Below are positions 34,907 to 48,200 of a stretch of DNA of 64,000 nucleotides, piece after piece. Each line of letters opens with the position of its first letter. Position 1 is the first letter of the stretch. The notes below the pieces were generated by a model. That model was not told the DNA's origin. It ran no database searches and was given only the letters and a program-made list of their open reading frames with translations. Made by a program: the position numbers and the translations under genes. This stretch comes from Spisula solida (taxonomy: Eukaryota > Mollusca > Bivalvia > Venerida > Mactridae), in assembly GCA_947247005.1 (NCBI GenBank), contig OX365947.1, forward strand, positions 31,142,760 to 31,206,759. Reading direction: 5' to 3'.

Positions 34907-35320
34907 GTGTCAACCATGTGGTTTTATCTGGTGAGGATTACACTGGTACATGTATTAATCGACACACAACCATACTTTCAGAGATTTTCTGAGTTTTTAA
35001 TAATGCCGAGGCTAAATCCTGAAGAGAGGGCCGGAGTTTTAGCCATGGTTATGGTCTGGACAGCCATGAACTATATGTTCAAGTCCCTACTCGTCATATG
35101 TCATGGTAACCTCTATGCCAGGCGTTACATTGACCAGATATTGCGTCCCGTGGCTGTCCCTATGTCCCCCAAGGTCAAAGCCTGGTCTTCCAGCATGACA
35201 ACGTTTTGCCTTGGCCTGCGTGTTCACCTTACAACAATCCAATTGAACACGTTTGAACGTCGCGTCACAAGTTGGAGCTATTTTACTTTTACGGCGTTTT
35301 TATTTCTTGTGATCATTGAT
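34907..35320 (+). pseudogene. internally deleted Tc1-like transposase
   Basis: The frame opens into MPRLNPEERAGVL, the usual start of a Tc1-like (IS630/Tc1/mariner) transposase. It jumps at once to VMVW, then 'HGNLYARRYIDQILRPVAVP', which belongs to the middle of the catalytic domain. After a frame change 'FQHDN', 'VLPWPA' and 'NPIEHV' carry the second catalytic D and the final acidic residue of the DDE/D triad. The helix-turn-helix region and the first catalytic D are lost in the deletion. About 400 bp remain of an expected 1 kb, so it cannot encode an active enzyme. The 156-codon open frame that spans it is a fusion of these scraps. Confidence 0.85.
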
Positions 35321-35399
35321 TCGTCAGATACACTATATAATGTTTTACATCATTTTAAAGAGAAACAAAATTCTTAAACTGTTGGTTATGTTTTCCTTT

Positions 35400-35945
35400 T
35401 AAATACTTTATAATAAAGACGTTAAAATCGTACGAAGGGTGCATGAAGAGTACAAAATACGTTGTAAAGATGTAACAAATTTTCTCAAGAAGTTGAAGTA
35501 AAACCGCCTTTTCACTAATAAATCTGTGTCAAAAGACATCAATATTTTGCGTGTAAAATAATCAAACAACGTACTACTGATTGCATTTCCTTAAATTTGC
35601 ATTATGAAACGGGAACTTGGAAATAAACGTTGTTTTCAAGAACAAAATGCGTGTAGAGATTTAAAAATATGACGCGTTACAACCACGGATACGAATTTGA
35701 AATGTAAATTACACCAATCATTTCTTAACGCATGTATTCAATAATTGAATATAAAAATAATCTCTTTTCCAAGATCAATAATATGTTAAGCCCGAATTGA
35801 TAAAATGACATAAACAACACGTTTTTCTCGTTTTTCAATGTCCACAGAAAATGTCCCACTGACGTTTAAAATATGTTTGTTATGATAACCGTGATCTTTA
35901 TAACTTCATTATTTCTAAAGTTTCGATTATTTTGGAAAACGATAA
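35400..35945. other. no recognisable feature
   Basis: AT-rich sequence; no gene or repeat seen. Confidence 0.4.
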
Positions 35946-35949
35946 ATTC

Positions 35950-36130
35950 CCACGGCGAAGGACCTAGTTTCAACAGTAAAACGGCTAAAAATACCAAGTT
36001 TTAGCTGTCTGAAATCCGGAAAAGCAAAAGAATAACAGTATCAGAAACTGAATGCGTTGATTTTAGCTGAATGACCTAGGTTCAGCAATAAAAAGGCTGA
36101 AAGCCCCCAGCCAAATGACCTAGTTTTAAC
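35950..36130 (-). repeat. 30-bp minisatellite of the composite repeat, minus strand
   Basis: Minus-strand units such as 'gttgaaactaggtc' and 'agctaaaacttgg' match the 30-bp units 'agctgaaactaggtcattta' at 44,940-45,030 and 51,415-51,480. Confidence 0.5.
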
Positions 36131-36339
36131 AAGTGTTATACCTTAAACCTGATCAGGAAATATTAATATGAACTAAGGCATTGCCTAAAGGGGATTCAAT
36201 CATCCATTGATACTAAATCAAAATACCTCATTTTATTATTTGCTTTCTATGGATTACGGAGATTTTTCAGTGAAAATAACAGTGAAAATAACAGTGAAAT
36301 TACCACTTTGTTATTTTCATAACTCAAGGAAAATTGACT

Positions 36340-36480
36340 AACACAACAAGAGGACCATTGGCTCTAAAGCGCTCACCATATGACCAGCAGTTTAGGCAGA
36401 ATAAGTGACCTTGTGACCTAGTTTTTGACCCCAGATGACCTAGTCAACCAACACAGACCTTAACTGGATCTGAGGGTTCT
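36340..36480 (+). repeat. fragment of the 'tgacctag' pearl-like repeat
   Basis: 'acaagaggaccattggctct' and 'gcgctcaccat' are a leader like that at 28,238-28,270. 'gtgacctagtttttgacccc' with 'agatgacctag' matches its 148-bp unit. Only one partial unit is present and no ACGG microsatellite follows. Confidence 0.7.
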
Positions 36481-37735
36481 TTGAAGGGTCTTGGGACAAC
36501 TGTCACTTCTTCAGTCTTGTTATGTTCATACTATCCAAAGACAACAAGCACCGAGGAATTCATGTTCTTTGTTATATTTTGAGCTTTTTTTCCAAAAAAA
36601 ACTTTCTTATAAATAATCATAAAAGCACTCATGAAAAGTTACATTGTTTGTATTTTGGTCAATTCTCTATTTTTTCACGGAGATATCTATTGACAAACCA
36701 GCAGTAGACAGTTGTCCAACATTATAAGATCAATTAACATGGTCATCTTAACACAGAATGATTGTTGATAATTAATTCACAATAAATGGTTGGTTGGTTG
36801 ATTGGTTGTTGTTGACAATTTGGGTACGAACAAATTTGGATACGCTTTGTTTATCAAACTTTTTGATGCAAATTAGCATCGAAAGTTGATTTCTTTGTTT
36901 ACCTACGCCAATTATGTGTATAAAAGACAGTTTTCCTTGTTTAAAACAAGTACTTTAATCGTATAAGCAGTTACTTTAACGATTGTAGGCTGTACTTACT
37001 TGACGGCAAACAACTTCTTCCGTTTGCGAGGGAAAGTCTAAAATGTTAACCGACCGCCTTTATCTCGCGCGCTAGCATTCTTACCTCCCCTCTCGCGTTT
37101 AATGTTGTGTAAGCTACGGCCTTCAGTTATCTCAAGGAACATTTTTAAACATCATTAGAAAATAAAAGATAATTTATTAACAACAAAAATATTTTTTTAA
37201 TGAGTTTGCCAATTCCATTCACGTCTTCAGAGTACCCCGAAAAAACATTTCCGGTACACACAAATCTCAATCGAACAGGGGTGACCAAATTTCGGATAGG
37301 TTAAAAACTCGCAACACGTACAATGCCGTCTTGGATCGGCATCTCGATTAGAATCCCTATTATTTCGCTCGACAGAACTCGTTTTATATAAGTTGACACC
37401 AATTGACTACTCCTTATAGATCTTCTATGTAACTATCCTGATTTTGGTCTTTATTTCAGAATAAAGGTGCCGCTGTCCTGTACGGTTTATTCACTGTTTG
37501 TATGCTCGAGATACAATGTGTCACAGGTCTGTATACTATTACTACAACAAATGAACAAAGTTATCTCGATTTCTATGTACAACTTCTATAAAATTTTGCA
37601 GAAACGTATTAAATGACACGGATAGTAATTATACGCGGCTTGAGCATCGATGATTTTTAGTTTAAATCGATCAAAGAATATTAAACTGATTTTTTAATTT
37701 TAGTTGAAAGATTTTCTCTTGCGGTGCTTCGCATA
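36480..37735. other. no gene seen; short TTGG-type simple repeat at 36,788-36,815
   Basis: Apart from 'ggttggttggttgattggtt' the stretch looks unique and AT-rich. Confidence 0.4.
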
Positions 37736-37742
37736 CAACGTT

Positions 37743-37775
37743 GTACAGGGTGTTTCATAATATATATTTATGTCC
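37743..37775 (+). repeat. mariner-type terminal sequence, solo
   Basis: 'tacagggtgtttcataatat' resembles a mariner terminal inverted repeat next to TA. No inverted partner was found within reach, so this is either a single remnant end or chance. The 112-codon frame starting here has no recognisable motif. Confidence 0.3.
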
Positions 37776-38701
37776 TCAATTCAACCGAATGCTATGAGAC
37801 ACTGCTTGTTCTCATAGGACATTTTCATGACTGTATACACCAATGGGAAGCTTGCTTTTCAAAGGTTTATTCAATATGCAGAATGAACATATTATACTAT
37901 CAATGTAACCCAGGCATTCAGATCCTTGCAAAAATCGATTTGTCGATCAATGTCAAAATGACCACCATATTGAATTTGTTTCTCAAGTTCAGTTATAGAA
38001 CTTGTAAAGTATTGCATGTTATAACCAGTTTGAAAGTGTTTAGAAACAAGACATTATATTGATTTGAAAGTTCCATTCATTTGTGATAACCTTAAATTTT
38101 ATGAGTGTTACTGTTGCTTTGGTTACCAGTTGCTGGGCCACGAAAGAACCTTACATTAAACATTTTTCTGGCTTACCTGTTACCTGCCCCACAGTCTGGG
38201 GCCATTAGGGCACCACCGAAGATCTCCATGCCAGATTCCGCCACTCATCCCGGTTCTCTGTTTCCCTTAGGCACTCACTGAGAGATAAGCCGTCCTATCA
38301 GTAATTTTGTCGTTCCACTCTTTTTTGTTGGCCTCTCCTCCTACTACCATTCACTGTACCTTGCTTGGTTGTCTTAGCAAACCCACTAGATCGTGTCACA
38401 TGACCTTACTATTTTAATTTCTTTACCGTTCTTGATAAGAACCAATTGCTTGTTCCATTCTGTTCTTGATCTCCACATATGTAATTCTGTCTCTATATGT
38501 TATTCCGAGTATCTTACGATAGCATCTCATTTCCAGGGCTAGAATTCGTTTTTTCTAAATTCGCGTTCAGAGTATTTTTGTGTGGTTGATGTGTTTCGTA
38601 TTCAAGATTGTTATTTTTATTTGAATACAATTGGGTATTAAATGTTTACCTTACGCATTACGTGAGATTAAATTGTTTAGCAAGATTTATGCTATATATA
38701 C

Positions 38702-39528
38702 TCTCAAGGACTTTAAAAACGCCTCACCTGATACAAAGCCCAATACCGCTTAAAGTAATTAATATGTTATTGCAAAATCCTTTTGCGTGTGTATTAATTG
38801 ATCTTTCCTACGTGTAAATCCGTTTAGTTTGTAATAACATGTTGTATCGTTATTTTCTGGTAAAAGTGTGGAATTTTCAATACCCACTAAAAGGTGCAAT
38901 TAATCCTGATATGCGGGTTGACATTCGTCTACGAAGTTCTAAAACAAACCTCCTCTCACTTATAAGATGTTCACAATAATATATACTCATGTTCAAATAC
39001 AAAAATTACCTGTCAACTTTTAAAATGAGCATCAACAGAGTCAATAACTTAAAAACGCCCATACATTTAGACAGGCATTCAAAATAACCAAGTTTAAAGT
39101 TTTATTACTAATATTGGCAAATTCAAAATATAATTTTATCCTTTTAAACATGTTGAATTTTAACAGTTGAAATGAGGTAGGTCGGTGGGTGCATTGAAAT
39201 AAAACAGTATTATAAAAAATATAAAACTTGCTATGCTTTAATACAAGGGTAGAATGTTGTTTTCGACGAATTTGTGTGCATACACTGTCTAACAAATAAG
39301 AGTAATGCCACGCATATCCTGTATTGAAATTCCCACACTTTTTCCTAGGGTGAGCGTGCTTGCAGTATTCCCAGAAAATAACGAGATAACATTTTATTAC
39401 AAACTAAATTGAATTATACGTATGATTGAGTAATTAATAAACACGTATAATTATTTTTTTTCAATAAAATTATTAATTTAAGCGATATTGGGCTTTGAAT
39501 TAGGTGACGCGTTTTTAAAGTCCTTCAG
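38702..39528. mobile_element. 830-bp inverted-repeat element inside the RTE copy
   Basis: 'aaggactttaaaaacgcctc' to about 38,762 is mirrored at 39,470-39,528, giving arms of about 60 bp with few mismatches. Both ends run into TATATATA-like flanks. It contains two short frames (38,608-38,817 and 39,041-39,295) that do not resemble proteins. Confidence 0.75.
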
Positions 39529-40012
39529 TGTATATATGTATGGGAATGTGAACATGTCAGTTGACTTCGCGTGGGTGACTGATAAGGCTGATTGTTCTGT
39601 AGGTGTTACACAGCTGTAAATTGCCTTTCTTTGGGAGGGTGATTATCAATGATTTACTCCAAGATGTAGGCCACTCACCAGTTTACCAGATCTTGTTACA
39701 GATGACTGTATGGGCATTGATCATATCTTCACATCCGTTCATCACTATTCCTAAGGGAATGTTGTCGACTACTGGTGACTTTGCATGTTACATCGATTTT
39801 ACTGCTAGTTCGACTTCATGCCTTAGTATTGGGTGTGAATCGTTATAATAATAGTCGTAATCCTTTGTCGTTTGAATCAGTGTTGAAATATTGACCACAT
39901 AAGTACCCTTCTAGTTGTTGCTGGCATCTTCTCCAATCTTTGCTTTCCAGTCACCTTGTATGACTAAACATCTTTTTTGGGAACCTGGTTGATTTGTTCC
40001 TGTATTGGGTCA

Positions 40013-40617
40013 TATATCCTTTCCGCTACCACGATTTTTTGGGGGGCTATGAGAAATTCATATGGTCCCTATACCTCGTCCCTGAGACACTATTGACTTG
40101 CAGAAATGATAAAAACTCGATACATCCTGATGCTACACACCTGTCCCAAACCGAAAGTAGGAAAAATTGTCAAAATTTTGACTAAAGGTCACCGGAAATG
40201 ACGATGTGACGGTGACACTTGCGCGAAAAACTTCTTTTTTTTTTTTTTTTTAGCTTGACAGGCCTACTTTTTGGCCCCTTTAGGGCAGTGATCCCGACCC
40301 CTTTGTCTAGCCTTATATCCCTTCTATAGAAAAATAAAACTTTTTTGCGCTAAATGTTAATGCAATTCCACAGGGAATCGTACCGCAATGGTGGGTAGGA
40401 CCAGTCATTTCAGTTTTGTAAAATCTACGTTTAAAGCCCTCTTTAAAGGGGTCCAGCGGGCCCAAAAACCTGTGCACGACCCTGGGCCCGTAATATCCTT
40501 TAGTCTACATGACAGCAAAATTCACGAATTTGGGCATTTAGGTCGAAAACTACGGAAGGTCAAAATGGCAATCCCGGCGAGTCTGCATTAGTACGCTATG
40601 GTAGCGGAAAGGATATA
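40013..40617. mobile_element. 605-bp MITE inserted in the RTE endonuclease frame
   Basis: The outer 19 bases TATATCCTTTCCGCTACCA are perfectly inverted at both ends. TATA is probably the duplicated target, with the true termini starting at TCCTTTCC. If the element and one TATA are removed, the surrounding RTE minus-strand reading continues in frame from IEKLY to DPIQEQ, which proves insertion into a pre-existing LINE. The interior contains a T-tract at 40,231-40,251 and no recognisable coding. Confidence 0.92.
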
Positions 40618-41169
40618 ATTTTTCTATCACCTCGTCGGTGTAATCCGAGGTTGGTGCAAGCGCTTGTATGATGGCGATGTTAAAAGGAGATGCTCGAAGT
40701 CTGATGGTGATCAGCCTGCTTGAAATTGTTTGCACCTCATAACAGTATTCACACTATTTTTGTGGATAAGGAAACCCACTCCATGCTCATGTGTGTCCTT
40801 TCTTCCACTGTAATACAACGTGTGACTATCGTCGGTGATTGATTCACAAAACACCGAACTTCATATAGTCCTAAAATGTTCAACTTGAACCTGTTCATCT
40901 CGTGAACTTACTCGTCAACCCTTCCTGTTATTCTCATATTCCACGTACCGATAGTGAAGTTCTGTCTGACACGTAGCTTGTCTGGTGTACCTGTCACAGA
41001 TTTTCCACCTCCGCTCTGGTAGTTAACGACAGGCGCGGTCTTTGATGACTCGGTCGACGACCTGGTTTGCATCTTCCTCTGGTGAGTCTTCGGCATCTTC
41101 CTGTGGTGTATCCTGGTGGAGCCCATCTCCTCTCCTGGTCTGACCACAGCCGAAAAATGAAGAAGCTCG

Positions 41170-42119
41170 CCCTGGTCCCGGACGCGTAGCTGTTAAGCCA
41201 TTTGAAGCCCTTGCGCCCTAGCCGTTGACTCATCTGGTAGTTCCTCCGCCTAGTGGTGCCGCGTCGACACCACCTCCTCACATACTATAGCAAGCTAGCA
41301 GTATACAGTGTATGGCTATGTATAGTAACGTGGAGTCAGTATGTGGGAGCTTTAGGAGATGTTGGAGGTCCAGTGCGCTTATCAATCCGAGTGTGGATGC
41401 AGCAGATAAGACGTCAAAGGTGCTTATCTCTAAACAGAGCCCCCTGTACAGGCTTATAATCAAGAAAACAGACGACTGTTTTTGACTATTATTATTTTTA
41501 AACTATTCTTTTAAATTCATTATTTGCTTTCGTTGGTTTATTGTAGACTCTATGCTTCAATTGATGAATTCAAAACAATCATTTGGAAAGAAAAATAATA
41601 TAAAAACCAGTACAATGTGACGATTTATTTGGCTATAAGCGATATTTTTTTGTGCCGTGTTCCTTCGTTGCCTAACAACTGGTTATCAAACCTACTTATA
41701 TAAATGAAGCTTTCAAATCAATACAGCATTCTTTTTATATATGCTATAAAATCGATTATATTATGCAATAATTTACTAACTGTATAATTAAAAATAATAT
41801 GGACGTCATTTTGACATTTAAAGAAAAATGACTTTATTCTTGCTATTTATGTTGAATACTCAGCGGCATACCCTGTTTGATTTGTTATTATCGACACTCC
41901 GTATATATGTTCAAGAAGCCAGTATTTTTAAAATACATTACGAATAATACGAGACCTGTATCATGGACACAGTTATAAACAACTAGAATAAAAAGGAACA
42001 ATATGTTATGACGAACACGAGTACTCAAATATCGAAAATCAATGTTTTAAATAGGTCACAGTGACCTTTATTGGTTTCGATTTAATATTTCCATGTTAAA
42101 TAAATCTAATTTATTTCAG
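41170..42119. other. no gene seen upstream of the first recognised exon
   Basis: The 95- and 79-codon minus-strand frames overlapping 40,908-41,281 belong to the LINE start. From 41,460 to 42,119 the sequence is AT-rich, and no start exon or signal peptide was found. Confidence 0.45.
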
Positions 42120-42257
42120 TAAGACAATACTGCTTCGAAACTGACACTGGCTATAAAACTACGTTCCGTTTAAGAAAAGATGGAGATATTGACCATCGCA
42201 TTGATGGTTTGCAAGCATACGATGCTTCGAAAACCCCATTATTCGGAACACAATCAG
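42120..42257 (+). CDS. exon 1 of recognised set (FCGBP-like gene)
   Basis: Acceptor 'atttatttcag', donor 'gtaagg'. It enters with two bases completing a codon and leaves in phase 1. It reads 'QYCFETDTGYKTTFRLRK', then 'HRIDGLQAYDASKTPLFG'. The entry phase shows that at least one exon lies upstream. Confidence 0.85.
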
Positions 42258-45200
42258 GTAAGGATTTAATTCAACATTGTTCAATTTCTACAAATCCGTG
42301 TCAAAAACATTGATAATTGAAAATATTGTAAATAAAATACATGTTCCTCCAAATCAGTAATATATTTCTGATAACCTTAAACTGTCTTTTAAACAAATTA
42401 AGCATACATATCCCACGTTCCCTCGCAATATGACGACAAATTTACTGAAATTGTAATGTTGAGGAAAAATGTCATTTGTAGCAATTTGCATGGCTTTTCT
42501 TGACGTAAAACATTCCTAAAAACCACAATGGCATGTTTGCTACACTTTGATATTATGAGCATATATTAAACTTGCATTTGTTTAAAAATAAACAAGTATA
42601 GAACGACGGGTTTTACGTTACATGGTTATAAAGTGTTGTGAAAATGGGTAATTATGACATATACAGATTTGTGAACAGATTACAAGGGAAATTTGAATAT
42701 GTTTGTTCTGTTTTACACAGGAAGTGTTAGGTTATTTGAATTATAAGACATGTCTATTGGAAAAAGCATTTTATTTTTTAAAAACCACATTGCCAAATTA
42801 AGCCATGTGTGAACATTGTCATTTGTTTGCAAACACATCCATGGAGTGTTGGTAAAGGATGTTTGTATTAGATTGACAGTAATATTCGAAATAAATATCT
42901 AGGAAATTCATCATGGCCCACTTTGAACAAGTTTATTAATATAATGTCCTCAAAGAATAAAAAACATTTATATAAAATTGCTACTTTTTTAAGAGAAGCC
43001 TTTTCTATCAGAAATGACCAGTTGAAAAATCTAAATTAGATAACTTAAATTTCTTCTTTTAAAGTCTTAATAACCAACCACGGTATTTAATTGTATTTAT
43101 CGACCACCATTTAATCATGTTTGTTTCCATGTATTTTTGTTTGTATGTATTTATATGAATGTTCTTGCATGTATGAGAGTATGTATGTATTGAATGTATT
43201 TGTGCTGTTTTGTGTTATATTACCAAAGGCACGTATGTGCCGAGTTTGTAAATAAAGATATATATATTGACTACTAAGATAAAGGATTGTTGTGCAAATT
43301 TACTAGCCATTACCACAGGAACTTGCATAATTTAAAAAAAAGAAAAAAAAGGGAATTTTTTATTAGATCTAGGCCTACCAATAAAATATATGAGCCAGTC
43401 TCCAGGAAAACCTGCTATATTGACAAAAATATTGATATGAGATATTCCATTGTTTTAAAGGGTAATGTTAATGAAGCAAATTGCAAAATAAATTGTTTTA
43501 ATATATTGAGTTTTAAGGAAGTTACAGCTGTTTTTGTAGAGTCCCTATTTGGCGCTTTTTGTGTGACGTCCCAAACGTCATTAGAACGTTTATTCGACGT
43601 TACTGTAACAAATATTTCATAATTACACCATTTGGTCAATTCTTGACATAAATTATTCAAAATAGTGTCATGTTTTAGAATTATGTTTTACTTTTTAACA
43701 TATGTATTAAAATCAAAAGTGTATGCAATCAGAGTAAGGCTACGACTGTTTTAAACAACTAACTCCTCGTTTTTCTCAATCGGAATACTTTTCCGGCATT
43801 GGTGACCATAGCAACGAAGTATAAGATTTCGATATAATTCATGAGAAATTTTAAAGCTAAGATATGGTACTACAGTGTTCCCTCTCGTAACGTCACCTCT
43901 CTCAAACGACTCCCTCCTTTAAACGACATTCAAAATTCCTCCCGTGCAATTTCAACGTTAATTTCCCTCCGAGAAACGACACCTCCCTTCAACGACAAAC
44001 GTCACTGAAAAGTCGTACCGACACTAAGAATTACCTCTCCGGACCGGCTTAGGTTAAGTCAGCTGTTGATTGTTTTCATAGGTATTGACACTGTCTGCCG
44101 AAATGTGTGAATATGGTATACTAATCATCATTGAGAAGCTTGTAAATCGCTATTTTTCACACCTGCATTGTGACACGATTAACAAATTGTGGTTTGGTCT
44201 AATTGAATAATTACGACGATTAGATTGTTCTCATTCATTTGTGGTCTGTATAATAACTTTGGTCAGGGTAAGGTGAGAAAACTTGTAACTTCTGATTAAA
44301 ATAAAGTGACAATTAATGTATATGAGGAAATTACTTAAAGTATACTCAATGGATATGTATTTTTTCTTACTTAAGAGCTTTTTATAAACTTTATTTCATA
44401 ATAATAATGACATAATGTCATTAAAGCAGGTTTTCCTGGAGACTGGCTCATATATATTTTAATACAGGCTATCAGTATTGATTTTTTTTTCTTTTTTTTT
44501 CATTTTTTTTAAATTATGCAAGTTCCTGTGCCATTACAAAATGAATGTGTAACAACTGTAATAGTAAGGTAAAGTAAAGTGGAACATACCAAATGCATTG
44601 TGGAAACTTGTAATATCTTGTATGTGATCAGGAGAGTATCACAAAAGTAGTAATAACATGTATTCATATTTTATCGTGAACGCATTCATAAACTACGTAC
44701 ATTTAGGACAATTGTGAAAGTAATTCCGATAGCCCCCCCCCCCCCCCCCCCGTCGTAATGGTGATAAATGCTGTACCTGTATCTTTTATTTCAGCTGCTA
44801 CCGAAAGCATGTGTAAGACAACAAGTACCATATCAGGATTCAACAATATCTATTCTTTATCATTTGACTTCACTACCGCAGCATCTACATGTGGATCATT
44901 TGGAGTAAGTTACGTCTAAACTAAGGCATTCAGTTTCAATTATAGCTGAAACTAGGTCATTTAGCATTTTGACAGCTGTGACTTGGGCGTCCGATGTTTT
45001 GGCAGCTGAAACTTGGGCTATCAGCGGTTTTAAAGTTTATTTTCTCATTCAGGTATGTGTTCGGCATTATGCTGTGTAAGTATGTGATGTTTGTATGTTT
45101 TCTGTGTTCGACTGGTCAAGTTGAGTGCTGCCTTCCCTGTCCGATTTTCTATTATTTTATTTACAATAAAGGGGGTGTATTGTATATTATGTAAAACGCC

Positions 45201-48200
45201 AGGGCTGGTTTTCACAAAACAGCAATAGTTTGACTTAAATTAATTAAAGGAACTGTACAAAGTTACCAAGAGACGAGGAATAACCCATGTTCATTGCGGT
45301 TATTGTAACTCTTTACTGAATGTTTCTAAACAATGTAAAATGTCCTGTTTAGTTAATAAGAAATTTTAAGCTGAGTTTTCCCTTAAGATGCTTTGTGAAT
45401 AGCACCCCTGATCTAAATAGTTTACATTACCCAGTTCGTCTACACAATGATTCAACAGAAAGTGCTTAATACATACTAGTATACAAGTTTATCTGATGCA
45501 ACGAATATACACGTGATGAGTATTAAAACATGCCATGCTTAAGGCAAACACAGTGTGTTTCCCTGGCCGGGATAGTACGCTCTTCTCTATGGCTGAGTAA
45601 AGTTATACATGTGTATCTTCCGTACATTTTTGTTTAGTCGGGTTTTAAACAAATTGTCAGTTATTTACAGCGGCCGATCCAACTAGCCAGTTTCACTGAC
45701 CAGTACGAACTTGTACGAATGCAGAGGATAATCAAACATTTCTGTCGATTAAACATGAAAGGGTTTGGCCTGCCCGAACACCACCTTATGTGCACCTTAA
45801 GTTTATGGAGCAAATGCCATTTTGAGCAAGCATGCATGTTCTCGAGTGAACCGAATGATTAGTTCAGTTAAAGTTAGTATTTTGTTTGGTTTGTTTACAG
45901 GGGTAAGTTGATTTATAGAGTTATATATTTTTGAAGTTTGGCTTGTTAGATAGGGTAGTAGGTAGAACAAATACAATCCATGCAAGGGGTGATACGTGTA
46001 TTTTGAAATTATGTTGTGTGCAAATGAAATCGTATAACATAATATTATGTTTCAGGCAATAAATACAAAAAAAATATATATATAACATTGTATTGTTTTT
46101 CATTTACAGAGCAAAGTTCAGATACGGGCGACTGGCACTAATAAGTACTGGGAGTGTGATTGTGGTGGTAATGCTCTTCCTAAAGAAATGACTGCTGGAG
46201 GCGTTACAGTAAAGTATGTTTACTCTTCTACATGTAACGACACGGCGACATGTTTGGCCCTCCGCCCGTCTGTCTGTCCGTCAAAAAATCTGGATCCTGA
46301 CATAACTGAAACAGTTTCCAAGCTAGGTTTATGAAACTTGGTATGTGGATAGGGGGGCAATAAGGGGATTATGAATGTCTAAAATGTTTTTAGATTCTGA
46401 CAAAATTGTGGTTGCTATGGCGACAGAAAGTGTGAAAATATGCCCAAATCTGGATCCTGCCATTACTCTTACAGTTTCCAAGCTATGTTTATAAAACTTT
46501 TATGTGGATAGGGAACAATAAGGGGATTATGTACGTCTAAATGTTTTCAGATTCTGACAAAAATTGTGATTGCTATGGCAATAGAAACATTGAAAATGGC
46601 TTCAAACCGGTAGGGGACTTCTGTATTGCTTGCAATTCTTAATGATTTGTTTTAACTGACCTGAGCAGGTATTCACACAACATCAAAAAGGGAAAACGTA
46701 AATATTGAGATGCAAATATTTTCCCCAGAAACGAGGATAGCACATGTGCCTATGACACACCTTCTCACAAATTTATTTCAAGAATTAAAATGGATGTAAA
46801 TTTATGACCGCATCCTTAACGGCAATTAGTGTATATAAATATCTTAATAACATACCTGTTTAAAGAATCCAAAATCACACTATAACAACACACTTTATGT
46901 ATCAAAACCACGTATTGAATTTGTAGAATCTGGACCAGTCATATGAAACAATATACCATTAAATAATCGCTAGGCAAATTCTCTTATAGCCTTCAAAAGG
47001 CGTTTTCTCTACTTCACAATCGACATACATTATATCAGTCATTATATTTTCTATTTTTGCCAAACGAACAAGATATGAAAACATCGAGAACAGACTCGAT
47101 TTTTGTTTTCTTAGTTTGATTATTCGAAAGAAATTAAAATTGAAAGTTAATACAAAATAACTCCAATTCTTTATAATTATTTTAGTGGAGTGCAAGCGTA
47201 TCATAAACACTTACCAAATCAATGGGATGTACGGTTTCAAGCGTTTGAAGCAAGCGGAAGTAATACACCAGCGAGATCTGTTCACTATGGACAAGACATT
47301 AAACTCCGATTGATATATTGTGAAGAATTTGAAAATGGTACTGTATGCTTTATGTCAATACTTTCAAGGTACCCTCTATTAGACTGGTACACGATTGTCT
47401 GCTTCTGCTTCCAAGCTATAAATTTACGTTTTGGACATCCCTCCAATGATATCGAACTTGAACCCGGAGTTCCTTCCTTTAAGTTCAGAGCACAATTGTA
47501 GACACATGGCTCCAATACACATTGCAGATAGACATATTGCCTATTGATTGGTTCAATGTTTGTGGTTAATTTCATTACTTGTGTGTGAATTGGTCTTCAT
47601 TTTCAAATTGACAAGACGGTCGAAGTTTTTCAAATTTATTTGAATTCGGAATAGTCCGTCAGGTCAGCAGGTTTTGGGTTTGCATGACCAATACATGACA
47701 TAATACATGTGATCAGACATAACCGACATAACATTCACGTCCGAAAAAATATAGAATTTAAAAATAAACAGAAAAAAAACTTTTTTTTTATTAGAAAAGT
47801 TACAAGTTGGATTCGAACTCGCGCATAATAAAATCATACCTTTGTTGCGACTGGACCGTACGCTTTACTAACTGAGATATTTCCTAATTGCTTATTGTGT
47901 TGAATAAATATACCTTATTAGATTTCTTCAGGTGCAAAAGGTAAACAAGAATGTTTATGTTCAGGTACTATTTATAGCCCGGCCAATTTATCTTTGTATG
48001 TTATATAACCAGTTCGCGTGTTGTTTGTTTGCGACCGACCGAAACAGTCGTTAGTCTTGATCCAGTTTAACATGTACTAGAATTATAATTCATTTGAAGA
48101 TTAATATATTTCAATGTGTAAGTGATATAATTTCGTGTGTCTGTTTTCTTTGAGTATTGCGCATGCACCTATGGTCCTTTTTATTTAATTTGACGGACTG

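Larger units (their letters stand above)
38165..41165 (-). pseudogene. RTE-like LINE copy, frame-broken and interrupted by two MITEs
   Basis: Reading 5' to 3' on the minus strand. Endonuclease start 'RQNFTIGTWNMR' near 40,970. 'EMNRFKLNILGL' near 40,890. 'SPFNIAIIQALAPTSDYTDE' near 40,640. After the MITE, 'DPIQEQINQVPKKDV' and 'GDWKAKIGEDA' near 39,950. Then reverse-transcriptase scraps ('EVELAVKSM', then a 'LPKKGN'-like block near 39,640). Finally the C-terminal 'LALEMRCYRKILGI' region at 38,165-38,570. The order matches an RTE/BovB-type element. Large parts of the polymerase domain, including the YADD region, are missing, and several stops and shifts are present. That the C-terminal block belongs to the same insertion is inferred from order and strand. 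Confidence 0.8.

Noticed and set aside
37724..38062. 112-codon + strand frame as a possible first exon with signal peptide for the FCGBP-like gene
   Set aside because: The hydrophobic start is not followed by a phase-1 donor I could link to exon 1, and the rest looks random.
47190..47501. 103-codon frame as an intact single-exon gene
   Set aside because: Only its first 50 codons fit the gene. The rest runs past the phase-consistent donor at 47,338 and does not resemble the family.
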